Source of the DNA: Spartobacteria bacterium
GTDB lineage: Bacteria; Verrucomicrobiota; Verrucomicrobiia; Chthoniobacterales; UBA10450
Assembly (NCBI GenBank): GCA_003134785.1
Contig: PLCN01000003.1
Coordinates: 186,001 to 250,000 of the forward strand
Reading direction: 5' to 3'
DNA length: 64,000 nucleotides
The position numbers and the translations under genes are program-made. The notes under the pieces are model-generated. The model worked only from the letters and a program-made list of their open reading frames with translations, was not told the origin of the DNA and searched no databases. Of the stretch, positions 8,114 through 17,693 are shown in pieces; position 1 is the stretch's first letter, and each line of letters starts with the position of its first letter.

Positions 8114-9319
8114 CTACCTGCTCAACTCGCGCAGCGGGCCCGCGTATCCGGTTAGTTCCAGATATCCGCGACCTTTGATCGCCCGGCCGTGTCGGGTTCC
8201 GCTCGCATCGATCGCGCCTTCCCAGTAGGTGATGGGCCCGAGCGCCAGCTCTTGATTTTCGACCGCCGCGCGGACTACAAACTCCGTCTGCTGGCCCGCG
8301 AGCGTTACGCGCCAACTGATCGGATATTTCGCTCCGCTCGCTTTGCTTTTCCAAAACGCGATCGGCGTCATCCGAAAATCGGAGCTGCGCAAATGCGTCG
8401 TCTCGCCGTTCTGCGCGATCCACGTTCCGCTCGAACTCGCGTCAGGCTCGCCATTTTCGAGCCGCATTTGGTAGAGCATTAACTCGGTCCCATCCTCCCA
8501 TTGCAGGCAGATCCAATCCCAACCGACCTGATTCTCCGCGAGCTGACCGCTGGCCCACTCGTGATCGAACCAACTCTCGCCCCGAAAAGGATGTGACTTT
8601 CCGTTCGCGAAAAATTCACCCGTCGTCTGCATTCGCGGGATCGAATAATAATGCGAGGCGTACCTGACGGCGGCGGCCTTGACGCTAATCCCGTTTTCTC
8701 CATGGACGACTGGAGGCTTCGTCGCGCGCAAATGAAGATGGATCGTGCCGGCCTCGCTCGAGGCCATCAGATCGAAGGCGTCGTCGCCGTTCGTGGCGAG
8801 AGTCCAGTTTTCGATCCAGGCCAGTCGCTTGCCGTCGTCGAAGCCTGCCTCACCGAAAGCTCCACGGCTGGTTTTTTGTTCGAAACGAAAGGTTTGTTTT
8901 GAAACGTCGGTGAGCGCGAAGTGGGCGAACTTCAGATCGTCGACGATAAAGCGCGACGACTTCGGATCTCGCTCAGCGAAGGGTGTGATTCCCTGACGGA
9001 AGAACGTCAGCTCGTAACCGAAGCGGTGGCCATCCGCGTCGAAGATATTTCCGGTGAAATACCACCACTCCGTCTTGAAATCGCGGTGCGCGTGGTGATC
9101 TCGCGGAAATTCATACCGCCAGCCCGGTTCCGCGATCTTCCAGTCCGCAGCGGCGCACAACGAAGCAAATAAGAGCAGCCCTGTAGCCGCCACCCTGCTT
9201 GCCACGCCGACGCAGGGCGGGTGGGCGGCGCACCTCAACCACCGCGCTTCGCACAGCGAAGCGGCTACAGTTCGCTCGTGCGGACGTGCGTTGAGGCGGA
9301 CGAAGAAGGTTCGTTTCAT
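8114..9319 (-). CDS. AttH-like secreted lipocalin-domain hydrolase (CrtC superfamily)
   Basis: About 401 residues from the ATG at 9319, whose ATGA overlaps the stop of the upstream permease; a longer in-frame start at 9364 is less likely. Residues after the leader show the AttH/COG5621 pattern: [37 protein letters not shown] and a C-terminal [16 protein letters not shown]. The fold is two lipocalin-like barrels as in carotenoid 1,2-hydratase CrtC; the substrate is unknown. The hydrophobic leader core [12 protein letters not shown] is separated from the MKRTFF start by 30 codons that coincide exactly with a palindromic element (9181-9270), so the real start may be internal. Co-occurrence with an FtsX-type permease mirrors att-type operons. 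Confidence 0.85.
   Translation of the reverse strand: MKRTFFVRLNARPHERTVAASLCEARWLRCAAHPPCVGVASRVAATGLLLFASLCAAADWKIAEPGWRYEFPRDHHAHRDFKTEWWYFTGNIFDADGHRFGYELTFFRQGITPFAERDPKSSRFIVDDLKFAHFALTDVSKQTFRFEQKTSRGAFGEAGFDDGKRLAWIENWTLATNGDDAFDLMASSEAGTIHLHLRATKPPVVHGENGISVKAAAVRYASHYYSIPRMQTTGEFFANGKSHPFRGESWFDHEWASGQLAENQVGWDWICLQWEDGTELMLYQMRLENGEPDASSSGTWIAQNGETTHLRSSDFRMTPIAFWKSKASGAKYPISWRVTLAGQQTEFVVRAAVENQELALGPITYWEGAIDASGTRHGRAIKGRGYLELTGYAGPLRELSR
9181..9270. repeat. 90-bp CTGTAG...CTACAG element inside a coding leader
   Basis: It begins CTGTAGCCGCC at 9181 and ends GCGGCTACAG at 9270. The terminal 28 bases (9243-9270) are identical to 34086-34113. Its length is a multiple of three and the reverse-strand frame stays open through it, adding about 30 residues ([10 protein letters not shown]...VASRVAAT) to the AttH-like leader. 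Confidence 0.75.
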
Positions 9320-11898
9320 TCGCTTCGCAAATTCTCCGCGAGAATCATTCGGCCGGCCCGCCATGCTGGCACGAGGCCGGCGACCAGCGCGGCGGCGACA
9401 ATCCAGAGCGGCGTGACCGCGAGTGAGCGCCAGGGAAATGCCAACCGAATGGTCCAGCCAAAAAACGCGCGATTAATCACGCCGGTCAGAACCAACGAAA
9501 GACAAACGCCGGAAGCCAGTCCAACCAAAGCCGCCAGCACTCCGATCATCGCGGTCTCCCAAAGCAAGAGTTTGCGGATCTGGCCCGCGCTCGCACCGAT
9601 CGCCCGCAGGACCGCAAGCTCGCGGGAACGTTCCGTGATCAAGATCGTAAGCGAGAGAAAAATTCCCGTGATCGCGACGATGACCGCGATGGTTAGCAGC
9701 ACATATGTCACCGCGAAAGTCTGATCGAAAATTTCGAAAATACGCACGCGCAACGATTGGTTCGAGAAAATGACGAATTCACCGTTCCGGCTGAATCCGG
9801 CGCGGAATGCTTTGCTCAACGCTTCCGCCGAAGCATTCTGCTTCAAATAGACCGCGACGCTGTTCACGCGGTCATCGTGCCAGAAGCGGATGAAGTTCCG
9901 TTCGCTCATGTAAGCGATTCCCTGGTCGCGCGTGTAGTCATAGAAAATTCCTGCGACAGAAAACTGGCCAGCGCCGTCGGGCGTAATCAGTTCGATCGAG
10001 TCGCCGTCGCGAAGATGATGATGGCGAGCGAAAGCTTCCGAAACCACGACGCAAACTTCGTCATGAAATCGGCGCATGATCGCGGCCCCGTTACCGCGCA
10101 CAAATTGAAAATGGCGCCGCTCGCTTCCGCGCACAACCGCGACCGCGATCGTCTCGGCGCCCATGGAAAGCTCGGCGTCGCGGAACGTATCGATCGTTTC
10201 GACCGCCGGGTGCGTTTCGAGGAAGTGCACCGCAGCCGGTGGAATGAAAGAGGACGGGCCGACGATTTCGTTTGAGGCCGGCGCGACGAAGAGATCCGCC
10301 ACCAAGGTGTCGTTGATCCATGCTTCAACGGTTCTGCGAAAAGAAAATACCATCACGCTTACGCCGACAGTCATCGCGACGGCAGCGGCCAGCGCGGCGA
10401 TGGTGACGGAGTTTCTCATGAGCGCGCGGGAGAGATTCGCGGCCGCGAGTTCTGCTTCCACCGCCGCTTTTCCCCGGTGACGGCGAAGTGCGCGGAAAAC
10501 CTTTCCAGCTCCGGCGCTGAAACGAAAGGCCAGTGGAGGGACCAGAAGGGAAAAGCTGGCGAGAACAAAAAACGCCGCGGCAAAACCAAGCCAGGGCGGA
10601 CCGGTGGAAAGCGCGAGAAAAGAAAAACTTCCGGCGAGGGCTAGGCAGAGCAAACCATTCCACCACCAGGTGGATGACGGGTTGAAGGCATTCCAAAGCG
10701 CCCCTTCTTGGAAAGAGCCGTGAAGAGCGCGGACGGGTTCCAAATTCGCGGCCGCTTGCGCCGGCAGCCACGCGGAAACGATCACCGACCCTAGACCAAT
10801 CGTTCCGGCGAAAGCAAAACTCCACGGTTCCAAGACGACCTGCTTTACATTCACGAGCACGTAAAGAGATGAAATCGTTTCCGCGACGGCGCCGGCGAGG
10901 AGCCGTGCGAGAAGCGTTCCTCCCACCAATCCAAGCACGACGCCAAATAATCCCAGCACGATCGCTTCTCCCAGAAAAAGGGCGCGGACCTCGAGTCGGG
11001 TCACGCCTAACGAACGGAGAATTCCGATTTCGTGGCGGCGTCGAGCGACCGAGGCGGAAACAGTGTTGTAGATAAGGAACATCCCCACGACGAGCGAAAC
11101 CAGACTCATCGCGCTGAGATTCAATTCGAAACCGCCCAGCATTTTGTCGACTTCTTCGGTCCGCTGAGCCGGCGCCGTCACCTTCGAGTCTTTCGGCAAA
11201 ACTTTCCGAAGTTCGGTCACCACGTTGTCCCGGTCGCGCGGGTTGGTCAGCCGCAACTGGATCGCGCTTAGTTCTCCGCGACGCCCGAATAATTCCTGGG
11301 CCCATCCGATATCCATCGCGGCGAAGTGCGAATCCAGAATCGGCGCGCCTTTGCTGCGAAGGATGAATCCGACGCGCAGGTTGTGATCGATCACGTTCAG
11401 CCGTGCGCGGATTTTATCTCCAGCTTTCAAATGATGCCGCGCCACAAATTCCTCCGAGAGCGCGATGGAGCCAGGCGGACCAAGCCATCGCAGGAGATCA
11501 AGCTCACCGGCGTCGAAACTTGCCGGATCGAAGGTTCGAAACGGCGCGTTCGTGAAAACGTCGATCCCCAGGATTTCGAGATATTCACTGGGAAAATCCG
11601 GAAACGTGACGAGACCGCGCACGATCGGAGTCGCCGCGGAAATTCCATTCGTTGCTGCAACCATCGGAAAAGATGTTTCCGGTAAATGCGGCGACGTGAC
11701 TTCCAGCTCTGCCTTTCCGGCGACGAGATCGACCGTCGCGGCGAACGCGCGATTGGCGCTGTGATTGGCGATCTGGGTCGCGAGATAAACCGCCACGCCA
11801 AGCGCGACGCTTAAGATATTTAGGAGAGCGAGAAGCGGATGGCTCCGCAGATGACGGAGAACGTGCCACCTGAAGATGCGAAAATATTGTGCCCTCAA
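9316..11898 (-). CDS. ABC transporter permease with two FtsX domains
   Basis: 860 residues. An N-terminal membrane helix ([20 protein letters not shown]) is followed by a large periplasmic MacB-type domain, then an FtsX block of three helices near residues 260-385 and a second block at the C terminus (residues 730-860, with [20 protein letters not shown] and [15 protein letters not shown]). The [14 protein letters not shown] loop is the coupling signature to an ATPase. The topology matches LolCE/AttFG-like single-chain permeases that move lipids or lipoproteins. No ATPase gene is adjacent, so the partner is encoded elsewhere. The gene starts 12 bases after the EamA gene and overlaps the AttH-like gene by 4 bases. 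Confidence 0.92.
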   Translation of the reverse strand: MRAQYFRIFRWHVLRHLRSHPLLALLNILSVALGVAVYLATQIANHSANRAFAATVDLVAGKAELEVTSPHLPETSFPMVAATNGISAATPIVRGLVTFPDFPSEYLEILGIDVFTNAPFRTFDPASFDAGELDLLRWLGPPGSIALSEEFVARHHLKAGDKIRARLNVIDHNLRVGFILRSKGAPILDSHFAAMDIGWAQELFGRRGELSAIQLRLTNPRDRDNVVTELRKVLPKDSKVTAPAQRTEEVDKMLGGFELNLSAMSLVSLVVGMFLIYNTVSASVARRRHEIGILRSLGVTRLEVRALFLGEAIVLGLFGVVLGLVGGTLLARLLAGAVAETISSLYVLVNVKQVVLEPWSFAFAGTIGLGSVIVSAWLPAQAAANLEPVRALHGSFQEGALWNAFNPSSTWWWNGLLCLALAGSFSFLALSTGPPWLGFAAAFFVLASFSLLVPPLAFRFSAGAGKVFRALRRHRGKAAVEAELAAANLSRALMRNSVTIAALAAAVAMTVGVSVMVFSFRRTVEAWINDTLVADLFVAPASNEIVGPSSFIPPAAVHFLETHPAVETIDTFRDAELSMGAETIAVAVVRGSERRHFQFVRGNGAAIMRRFHDEVCVVVSEAFARHHHLRDGDSIELITPDGAGQFSVAGIFYDYTRDQGIAYMSERNFIRFWHDDRVNSVAVYLKQNASAEALSKAFRAGFSRNGEFVIFSNQSLRVRIFEIFDQTFAVTYVLLTIAVIVAITGIFLSLTILITERSRELAVLRAIGASAGQIRKLLLWETAMIGVLAALVGLASGVCLSLVLTGVINRAFFGWTIRLAFPWRSLAVTPLWIVAAALVAGLVPAWRAGRMILAENLRSE

Positions 11899-11909
11899 CT
11901 TCGCTCGCG

Positions 11910-12767
11910 TTATTTGATGGGCTCCAAGGCAGGCCGCCGCTCAAGTATAACCAGCGCGATGCCACCGAGCACGGCAACAGATCCCAATACAATGCGCAGC
12001 GTGATCTGCTCGCCTAGAAATAGAATGCCGCCGGCCGCGGCGAGCACGGGCACGCTGAGCTGAACGGTGGCGGCGCGGGCCGCTCGCAAGCTGGGCAAAA
12101 CGGTGTACCAAATCGCATAGCCTACTCCGGAAGCGATTGCGCCCGAGAGAATCGCGTAGCCGACGCCCGTGCGGTCGAGGCGGGCCCATGGCAACAGAGC
12201 CGCGGTCAAGACCACGGCCATGGGCACTGCGCGCAAGAAATTCCCCGCCGTGGCAGACGCCGGATCGCCAGAAACTTTGCCGCGCAGCGAATAGATGCCC
12301 CAGGCAATTCCGGCGCTCAACATTAGGATCGAGCCACCGAGAGGAGGTGCGGAAAGGCCGGGAAACACGAGCGCTACCAGTCCGGCCAAGGCGAGAGCAA
12401 GGCCGACGCGCTGCGGCACGCGCAACTGTTCGCCCTCGTGCAGCGCCCAGATAATCATGGTGGCTTGCACCGCCCCAAACAACAGCAACGCTCCGGTCCC
12501 GGCCGGCAGACCCACGTAAGCGAAAGAAAACCCGGCGGCGTAAATAAAAAGCGCTAGCGCGGAAGCCCAACTTCCCGCTTTGCCGGGCGGCCTCTTGCGC
12601 GTCCTCACGATGAGCTGAAGCGCAATGGCGCCGGAAATTATCCGGATCAAAGTGAAAGTGGCCGGGTCGATCCTCGTTTGCTTTAGCGCCAGGCGACAAA
12701 GCAGGGAGTTCCCGGCGAATGCCGTCATGGCAACCAAGGTCAGGATGAAAATTCGTGTGCGCGTCAC
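11910..12767 (-). CDS. EamA/DMT-superfamily transporter
   Basis: 285 residues, ten predicted membrane segments and two EamA repeats. The first repeat contains FTLIRIISGAIALQLI and the second ISGAIASGVGYAIWYTVLPSL, ending in QLSVPVLAAAGGILFLGEQI, the characteristic end-of-repeat sequence. Members export metabolites or amino acids; the substrate is not predictable. It is the first gene of a three-gene leftward operon with the FtsX permease and the AttH-like protein. Confidence 0.92.
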   Translation of the reverse strand: MTRTRIFILTLVAMTAFAGNSLLCRLALKQTRIDPATFTLIRIISGAIALQLIVRTRKRPPGKAGSWASALALFIYAAGFSFAYVGLPAGTGALLLFGAVQATMIIWALHEGEQLRVPQRVGLALALAGLVALVFPGLSAPPLGGSILMLSAGIAWGIYSLRGKVSGDPASATAGNFLRAVPMAVVLTAALLPWARLDRTGVGYAILSGAIASGVGYAIWYTVLPSLRAARAATVQLSVPVLAAAGGILFLGEQITLRIVLGSVAVLGGIALVILERRPALEPIK

Positions 12768-12875
12768 TGTATTATTTCCACGGCAAGAATGAACCGTGAT
12801 AAGCGATTTGTGAATAGCCGGCGCAAGCGAGATGGCTACGCCTCTCTTCGAAGCAATCCTACGAGCGAAAGCGGA

Positions 12876-12884
12876 CTCGTTAGG
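12876..12884 (+). other. CTCGTTAGG word 1 (spans the end of the kinase fragment)
   Basis: The reverse-strand TAA stop of the kinase fragment (12880-12882) lies inside the word. Otherwise it is non-coding. First of ten exact copies counted by eye. Confidence 0.7.
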
Positions 12885-14300
12885 CCGAAGTCACCCGAGC
12901 CAGCGCGTTCCGCAGAGCCGCGCGTGAAATTGGCTTACCGACGACCAGATCGACTGCAGCGGACTCTGCCGTCGGCGGCAAAACATCCTGCACGAAACCG
13001 GTCAGCAGAATCACAGGCACTTCGGGTTTCAACTTCTTCAGCGCCGCGGCCAGCTCGTAGCCGTTCATTCCGGCCATGATTTGATCGGTGATGACGAGAT
13101 CGAAATGTTCGAGCTGAAATTTCGCCAGCGCGTCCACTCCATCCACGGCCATGACGGGCGTGTGCAGATCATTCTGCAAATATTCGCTGAGGAGCTGGCG
13201 CAGAATCGGCTGATCGTCGACCACGAGGACGCGTAACGAGCGTTCGAGGAATCCTTCGGCGTCTGAAACCGTCTCTTCGTTTTGTAATTTCGCCGCCGCA
13301 AAGCGGAAGGTGAAGGTGGTGCCGCGGCCGGGAGCGCTTTCGAGATCGATCGTTCCCGAATGCCGCTGAATGACACCGAAGACCATGGCCAGCCCGAGCC
13401 CCGTGCCGCGGGCGCCTTTGGTGGTAAAGAAAGGCTCCAGGCACCGCGCGCGCACCTTGTCACTCATACCGGTGCCGGTGTCGCTGACTTGCAGCAGCAC
13501 CTCTTCGCCGTCGACGCACGTGCGCAGGACGATGGTGCCACCCGCCGGCATCGCGTCCACTGCGTTGAAGATCAAGTTGGTCAAAACTTCCCGCAATTCC
13601 GCGCCGTGGCCGAGGATCATCGGAATCGCGTCCAGTTTTGTCTCGATCAATATCTCCCGACCGGCGGCGATCGACTGCGTCTTCCACTTCGGAGAGGTAA
13701 GCGCGACGGCTTGCTCGATCAGCGTGTTGAGCTGGACCGGAAGGCGCAGCTCGTTGCTTCCGCTGGGCCGATAAAAATCGCGCAGGCGATGCACCGTTTG
13801 CGCGGCATCCTCGGCGGCGGTGAGGATGGTGGTCAGAGCGGGCATGGCGATCTCCGCGCTCAGCCCGTTCTTGGCCCCATGCAAGAGCACCTCGCTGAAA
13901 CCGACGATGGCGCAGAGCGAGTTATTAAAGTCATGCGCAATGCCACCCGCCATCGCCCCGAGCGCGGCGAGGCGTTCCTGTTGGATGATCTGGCTTTGCG
14001 TGGCCTTGAGTTCGATCAACGCTCTTTCCAGTTCCATCGTGCGGAGGCGGACACTTTGTTCGAGCGTTCCATTTTGCTCCTGGATTTTGAGATGGGCCGA
14101 ACGCGCCTGAAGCAGGTTCCGGATGCGCAACAACACCTCCAGATGATCGAACGGCTTGGTCAGGAAATCCGTGGCGCCCGCGGCGAGCGCCTGGTGTTCG
14201 GTGTGCCGCGTAATGTCCGCGGTCAAAACGACGATCGGCAAATAATCTTCGCTGGCCACGAGGCCGTTCAACTGGGCGATCACCGCCGCGCCATCGAGAT
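12880..14300 (-). pseudogene. Hybrid histidine kinase lacking the front of its receiver domain
   Basis: From a GTG at 14283 the frame gives 467 residues. It opens in mid-receiver: AAVIAQLNGL, PIVVLTADITRHTEHQALAA and the beta-5 Lys in FLTKPF. Upstream only DLDG of the usual phospho-acceptor loop remains before in-frame stops. The rest is complete: a coiled coil (residues 60-105), the H box GGIAHDFNN (His about 117), an HATPase domain (GTGLGLAMVFGVIQRHSG) and a C-terminal receiver (LRVLVVDD...DLVITDQIMAGMNGYE). It may still be expressed, but the N-terminal receiver has lost its phospho-acceptor Asp. The break coincides with the broken end of the neighbouring beta-barrel gene. Confidence 0.75.
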
Positions 14301-14645
14301 CTCGTTTACGCGATCAACGATTGGCTCAGCGTAGGCGGGCGCGCGGAGATTTTTCGCGACGAGAAAGGATTCTTCGTCGGCAGCTTCGCCGACAATGATG
14401 ACTTCATCGATATCCAGCGCGGCAAGGTCGACACTTTCGATCCGCATACGTTTTTCCAGCGCGGCACCTTCGGCGAGGTGACCTTCGGAGCGACGATCAA
14501 GGTTGGCACGCCGAGACCCGGAACACGCCTTTCGATTCGGCCGGAAATTCGCTACGACGCTGCGCTGACCTCCGATCGGCCGTTCATAGACAGAACCCAG
14601 CGCAACCAGCTGACTTTCGCGGTCGATGCAATTCTGATCTTTTGA
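14301..14645 (+). pseudogene. C-terminal fragment of an outer-membrane beta-barrel protein
   Basis: 114 codons remain open, with no start codon of their own. The fragment reads LVYAINDWLSVGGRAEIFRD, then alternating barrel strands (GTFGEVTFGATIKVG, TRLSIRPEIRYDAAL) and ends QLTFAVDAILIF before TGA. A C-terminal Phe and a last strand of alternating hydrophobics match the Bam recognition signal of outer-membrane porins; the wording is like the BBP2-type Verrucomicrobia/Bacteroidota barrels. The N-terminal two thirds are missing, replaced by the head of the divergently oriented kinase fragment. Confidence 0.75.
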
Positions 14646-14706
14646 TTTGCTGCGTTGATTCCCCGCGAAAACTGCGGCAAAATAGCGCTCTTCCCGAGGG
14701 ATAAAC

Positions 14707-14779
<73 letters not shown>

Positions 14780-14786
14780 GTTTCAT

Positions 14787-16415
14787 TCAATCCACGTAAT
14801 GCTGCGCGATCGGCATGCGGCGGCCGACGCCGAAGGCGCGACTGGTGACTTTGATGCCGGGAGCGGCCTGCTCGCGTTTGTATTCATTGATATCCACGCG
14901 TCGTTGGATCCAACGCACCGTTTTCTCGTTGAAGCCATGCGCGATGATATCGCGCGCGCTCAAATTCTCCTCGACGTAGAGCCGCAGGATTTCGTCGAGC
15001 ACATCATAAGGCGGCAGGCTGTCCTGATCGGTCTGCCCAGGTTTTAATTCCGCGCTCGGCGGTTTTTCAATTGTCGATACCGGAATGATTTCTTTTTCCC
15101 GGTTGATCCAGCGCGCAAGCTCATAAGCCATCGTCTTCGGCACATCACTGATGACGGCAAGGCCTCCCGCCATGTCGCCGTAAATAGTGCAGTAGCCAAC
15201 GGCCAACTCGCTTTTGTTTCCGGTGGTTAGAAGTAGGTGGCCGAATTTATTCGAGAGCGACATCAGGATCATTCCGCGCAAGCGCGATTGCATGTTCTCC
15301 TCGGTGGCGTCTTCGGGGAGGCCGGCAAAAATTTCTCCGAACTGGGCCCTGAACGCGGCGAATGCGTTGGCGATTGGGATTTGCAGACATTTGATGCCGA
15401 GGTTCCGCGCGAGCGCGAGCGCATCATCAATGCTTCCGCGCGATGAATACGGGCTCGGCATCGATACGCCAAGGACGTTCTCTGGACCGAGCGCGTTGAC
15501 CGCAACGGCCGCGACAACCGCGGAGTCAATGCCTCCGCTCAATCCCAGCACGGCCGACTTGAAGTTACATTTGGTCAAATAATCACGGACACCTAACGAG
15601 AGCGCTTCGAATAAGTCGGCCGAGTCATCAGCGTGCGCCAGTTGCAACGGTTGCGAAGCATCGGTGTCGATAACCTTTTCGCTCGTTTGGAATCCTGGTA
15701 ACTGGGCGATCAAGTCGCCCGCGGAATTTACGGCGATCGAATTGCCATCAAACACTAGTTGATCGTTGCCGCCCACCGCATTGCAATAGCAGATGGGCCG
15801 GTGATAAGTGCGCGCCAGCGCCGCCACCATCTCGCGCCGGACCGCCGGCTTGCCTAAATTGAATGGCGACGCGCTCAGATTCAAAATTATCTCGGCCCTC
15901 TGCTCCACCAGAGAACGGGCCGGCTCGATATCGTAGAGCGGACGCGGCAAATAGCGCTCCGTCCAGATGTCTTCGCAAATGGTAACGCCGATCTTCTTTC
16001 CACAGAAGATCAACGGAGCGACGCTTCGGGCCGGTTCGAAGTAACGATCTTCGTCGAAGACATCGTAGGTGGGCAGCAGCGACTTGTGCGTTTTTGCAAT
16101 CGCGGCTCCGGGTTGCAGCAAGGCCGCCGCGTTATGAAAAGGTTTCCCGCGGCCCTGGTTTCGCTCGACGTAACCTACGAGCAACCCGGCATGGCGGACG
16201 CGCGCCTGGAGTTTTTCCAGGACCTCGAGATTTTGCGGAACGAACTGCGATTTGAAAACAAGGTCCTGCGGCGGATAGCCGGTGATGGCCAGCTCCGGCG
16301 TAATGACCAATTCGGCACCCGCGGCTTCAAGTCGCTCGTACGCGCCCAGAATCTTCTCAAAATTCCCACTCAAATCCCCGACGGTGGGATTGATTTGAGC
16401 AAAGCCGATCTTCAT
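14787..16415 (-). CDS. nadE: Glutamine-dependent NAD+ synthase
   Basis: 542 residues. The N-terminal nitrilase-like glutaminase starts MKIGFAQINPTVGDLSGNFE, with catalytic Glu in TPELAITGYPP, Lys in THKSLLPTYDVFDEDRYF and the nucleophile Cys in GVTICEDIW. The C-terminal synthetase has the ATP pyrophosphatase loop LGLSGGIDSAVVAAVAV near residue 290 and TTGNKSELAVGYCT near 395. It converts nicotinate adenine dinucleotide, ATP and glutamine to NAD+, the last step of NAD synthesis. One CTCGTTAGG word (15592-15600) lies in it and forces a TTA leucine codon. Confidence 0.96.
   Translation of the reverse strand: MKIGFAQINPTVGDLSGNFEKILGAYERLEAAGAELVITPELAITGYPPQDLVFKSQFVPQNLEVLEKLQARVRHAGLLVGYVERNQGRGKPFHNAAALLQPGAAIAKTHKSLLPTYDVFDEDRYFEPARSVAPLIFCGKKIGVTICEDIWTERYLPRPLYDIEPARSLVEQRAEIILNLSASPFNLGKPAVRREMVAALARTYHRPICYCNAVGGNDQLVFDGNSIAVNSAGDLIAQLPGFQTSEKVIDTDASQPLQLAHADDSADLFEALSLGVRDYLTKCNFKSAVLGLSGGIDSAVVAAVAVNALGPENVLGVSMPSPYSSRGSIDDALALARNLGIKCLQIPIANAFAAFRAQFGEIFAGLPEDATEENMQSRLRGMILMSLSNKFGHLLLTTGNKSELAVGYCTIYGDMAGGLAVISDVPKTMAYELARWINREKEIIPVSTIEKPPSAELKPGQTDQDSLPPYDVLDEILRLYVEENLSARDIIAHGFNEKTVRWIQRRVDINEYKREQAAPGIKVTSRAFGVGRRMPIAQHYVD
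15592..15600 (-). other. CTCGTTAGG word 2 (in nadE)
   Basis: Read as TCG TTA GGT (Ser-Leu-Gly) within LFEALSLGVRD; TTA is a disfavoured leucine codon in this GC-rich gene. Confidence 0.7.
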
Positions 16416-16465
16416 TTCGTGCTACGCAAACTATGCGCGGCGCGAGGGTCGGCAATCGCTTTCGC

Positions 16466-16630
16466 CTACGGTTTGCTGCTAAGGCTAACGGAAGGCGAGG
16501 TATGCTTGTAACCTTTGTTCAAGGCATCGTCGGCGCCGGTGACGAATACTTTTCCCCATTGGATCAGGCAAGCCGCGAAGAAACCCGCGATCATGCAGAG
16601 GATGACTTTTTGCAGAAAGGTCGCGTGCAT
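16466..16630 (-). CDS. Possible 54-residue single-span membrane protein
   Basis: Open frame from ATG 16630 to TAG 16466-16468 between the CPBP protease and nadE. It reads MHATFLQKVILCMIAGFFAA, continuing CLIQWGKVFV, one plausible membrane helix, then a polar tail. Codon choice matches surrounding genes, a weak AGGCGGG lies upstream, and it has the same direction as both neighbours. No family recognised. The alternative is non-coding spacer with a chance frame. Confidence 0.45.
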   Translation of the reverse strand: MHATFLQKVILCMIAGFFAACLIQWGKVFVTGADDALNKGYKHTSPSVSLSSKP

Positions 16631-16673
16631 TTCCCGCCTAAAGGGAGCAGAAGCGGTGCCATGGCGAGTGCCT

Positions 16674-17360
16674 TTACCAGAAGCCCCACTGCCGCGTTTT
16701 CATGATCCACAGGCCAAGGAGAAAATTCGTGACTGCGTGAGCGACGACGCATGAAGTAAGGCTCTTCGTGCGATAGGCAATGCAGTTATAGAGCGCGCCC
16801 GTGATCAACGCCGCGATCCAGTCACGCCGCGAATGGGCCAGCCCGAACCCGACGGTTACCACCAGAAACGAGAACCCCGAGAACGCGCCGACTGGGACGG
16901 CGTAGAATTTTTCGTCGATGAGATAGCGAAGCAGGAATCCGCGCCAAAAAATTTCCTCGATCAGCGGAACGACAATCACCAGCCGCAGAAAACGAAAAAC
17001 GATCGTGGCCCAGTACGCAACTGGCTGGCCGGAAAAAATCTCGGGATTGAATCCATCAAGACGCGGCGCGAAACCGAAGAAAGCCTGGGGGGCAATCCAC
17101 AAACCAAACACCACCAGTGCAACTCCAAACGTAAACAAGATTCGCGTCGGCGTGCGAAGCTCGTATTCGCGCCGGAACCAGGGGAGCAACGCGCCGCAGA
17201 ATATCGTTTGCGCCGGATAGACCCAATACTCCGGAGACGCGAGCCAAAAAGCGCCGCCAATTTTTCGGAGCAGACTCACCAAACCGAGCAGGAGAAGAAA
17301 CACCGCCAGCGGCAGCGTGAAGGCCATCAGCTTTCGCATTTGCTTGTCGCCAGAATCCAT
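16674..17360 (-). CDS. CPBP intramembrane protease, exosortase-associated CAAX-protease-like
   Basis: About 228 residues from ATG 17360; further in-frame ATGs at 17384 and 17339 are possible. Around seven hydrophobic spans. The CPBP (Abi/CAAX) motifs are EEIFWRGFL near residue 135, GFGLAHSRRDW near 175, and VVAHAVTNFLLG at the end. The YWVYPAQTIFCGALL pattern near the N terminus resembles the CAAX-prenyl-protease-related proteins found with exosortases (TIGR03008 type), which fits the exosortase 3.5 kb away; that link is inference. It is divergent from the 93-residue gene starting at 17396. Confidence 0.82.
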   Translation of the reverse strand: MDSGDKQMRKLMAFTLPLAVFLLLLGLVSLLRKIGGAFWLASPEYWVYPAQTIFCGALLPWFRREYELRTPTRILFTFGVALVVFGLWIAPQAFFGFAPRLDGFNPEIFSGQPVAYWATIVFRFLRLVIVVPLIEEIFWRGFLLRYLIDEKFYAVPVGAFSGFSFLVVTVGFGLAHSRRDWIAALITGALYNCIAYRTKSLTSCVVAHAVTNFLLGLWIMKTRQWGFW

Positions 17361-17395
17361 TTGGTCTTTCAATTGAATGGGCAAGATTCTTTTCG

Positions 17396-17677
17396 ATGAA
17401 TTCCAAGGGCGACGGCAAGCACGAACCAGCCGATCCGGAAAATGCCCTGCGCATAATCGAGCTCGAGCTGATGCGGCAGCGAGCGGCGCGGCAACAGGCG
17501 GGCACGCCTTACCGTGGCTTGCGCGCGGCGAGCCTGATTTTTCTGTTCGCGGTCATCGTGGGCGTAGCGCTTGCCTTCTATTACGTCTTCTACTCCGGGG
17601 GTCTCGAACAGTTCCGCGCCCGCAACCCGGCCCCGCAGTCGAGTCCAAGCGTTACGCCTTTCTCTCCCAGTCCGTGA
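17396..17677 (+). CDS. Small single-pass membrane protein, unknown function
   Basis: 93 residues. A charged N-terminal half (ENALRIIELELMRQRAARQ), one membrane helix near residues 46-68 (AASLIFLFAVIVGVALAFYY) and a Pro/Ser-rich tail outside. No catalytic residues. It is divergent from the CPBP protease, with start codons close together, and precedes the hybrid kinase by 16 bases, so it may be co-transcribed with the kinase. Function not assigned. Confidence 0.75.
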   Translation: MNSKGDGKHEPADPENALRIIELELMRQRAARQQAGTPYRGLRAASLIFLFAVIVGVALAFYYVFYSGGLEQFRARNPAPQSSPSVTPFSPSP

Positions 17678-17693
17678 TGGCACATTCCTCGTA

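Noticed and set aside
13360-14334. Rightward 324-codon frame across the hybrid kinase
   Set aside because: It is antisense to clear HisKA, HATPase and receiver sequence and has the Arg/Gly/Gln-rich look of a shadow frame.
14646-14706. Promoter candidate TTGATT...AAAATA before tRNA-Lys
   Set aside because: Both hexamers are weak and the 18-nt spacing is only approximate; evidence is too thin to annotate.
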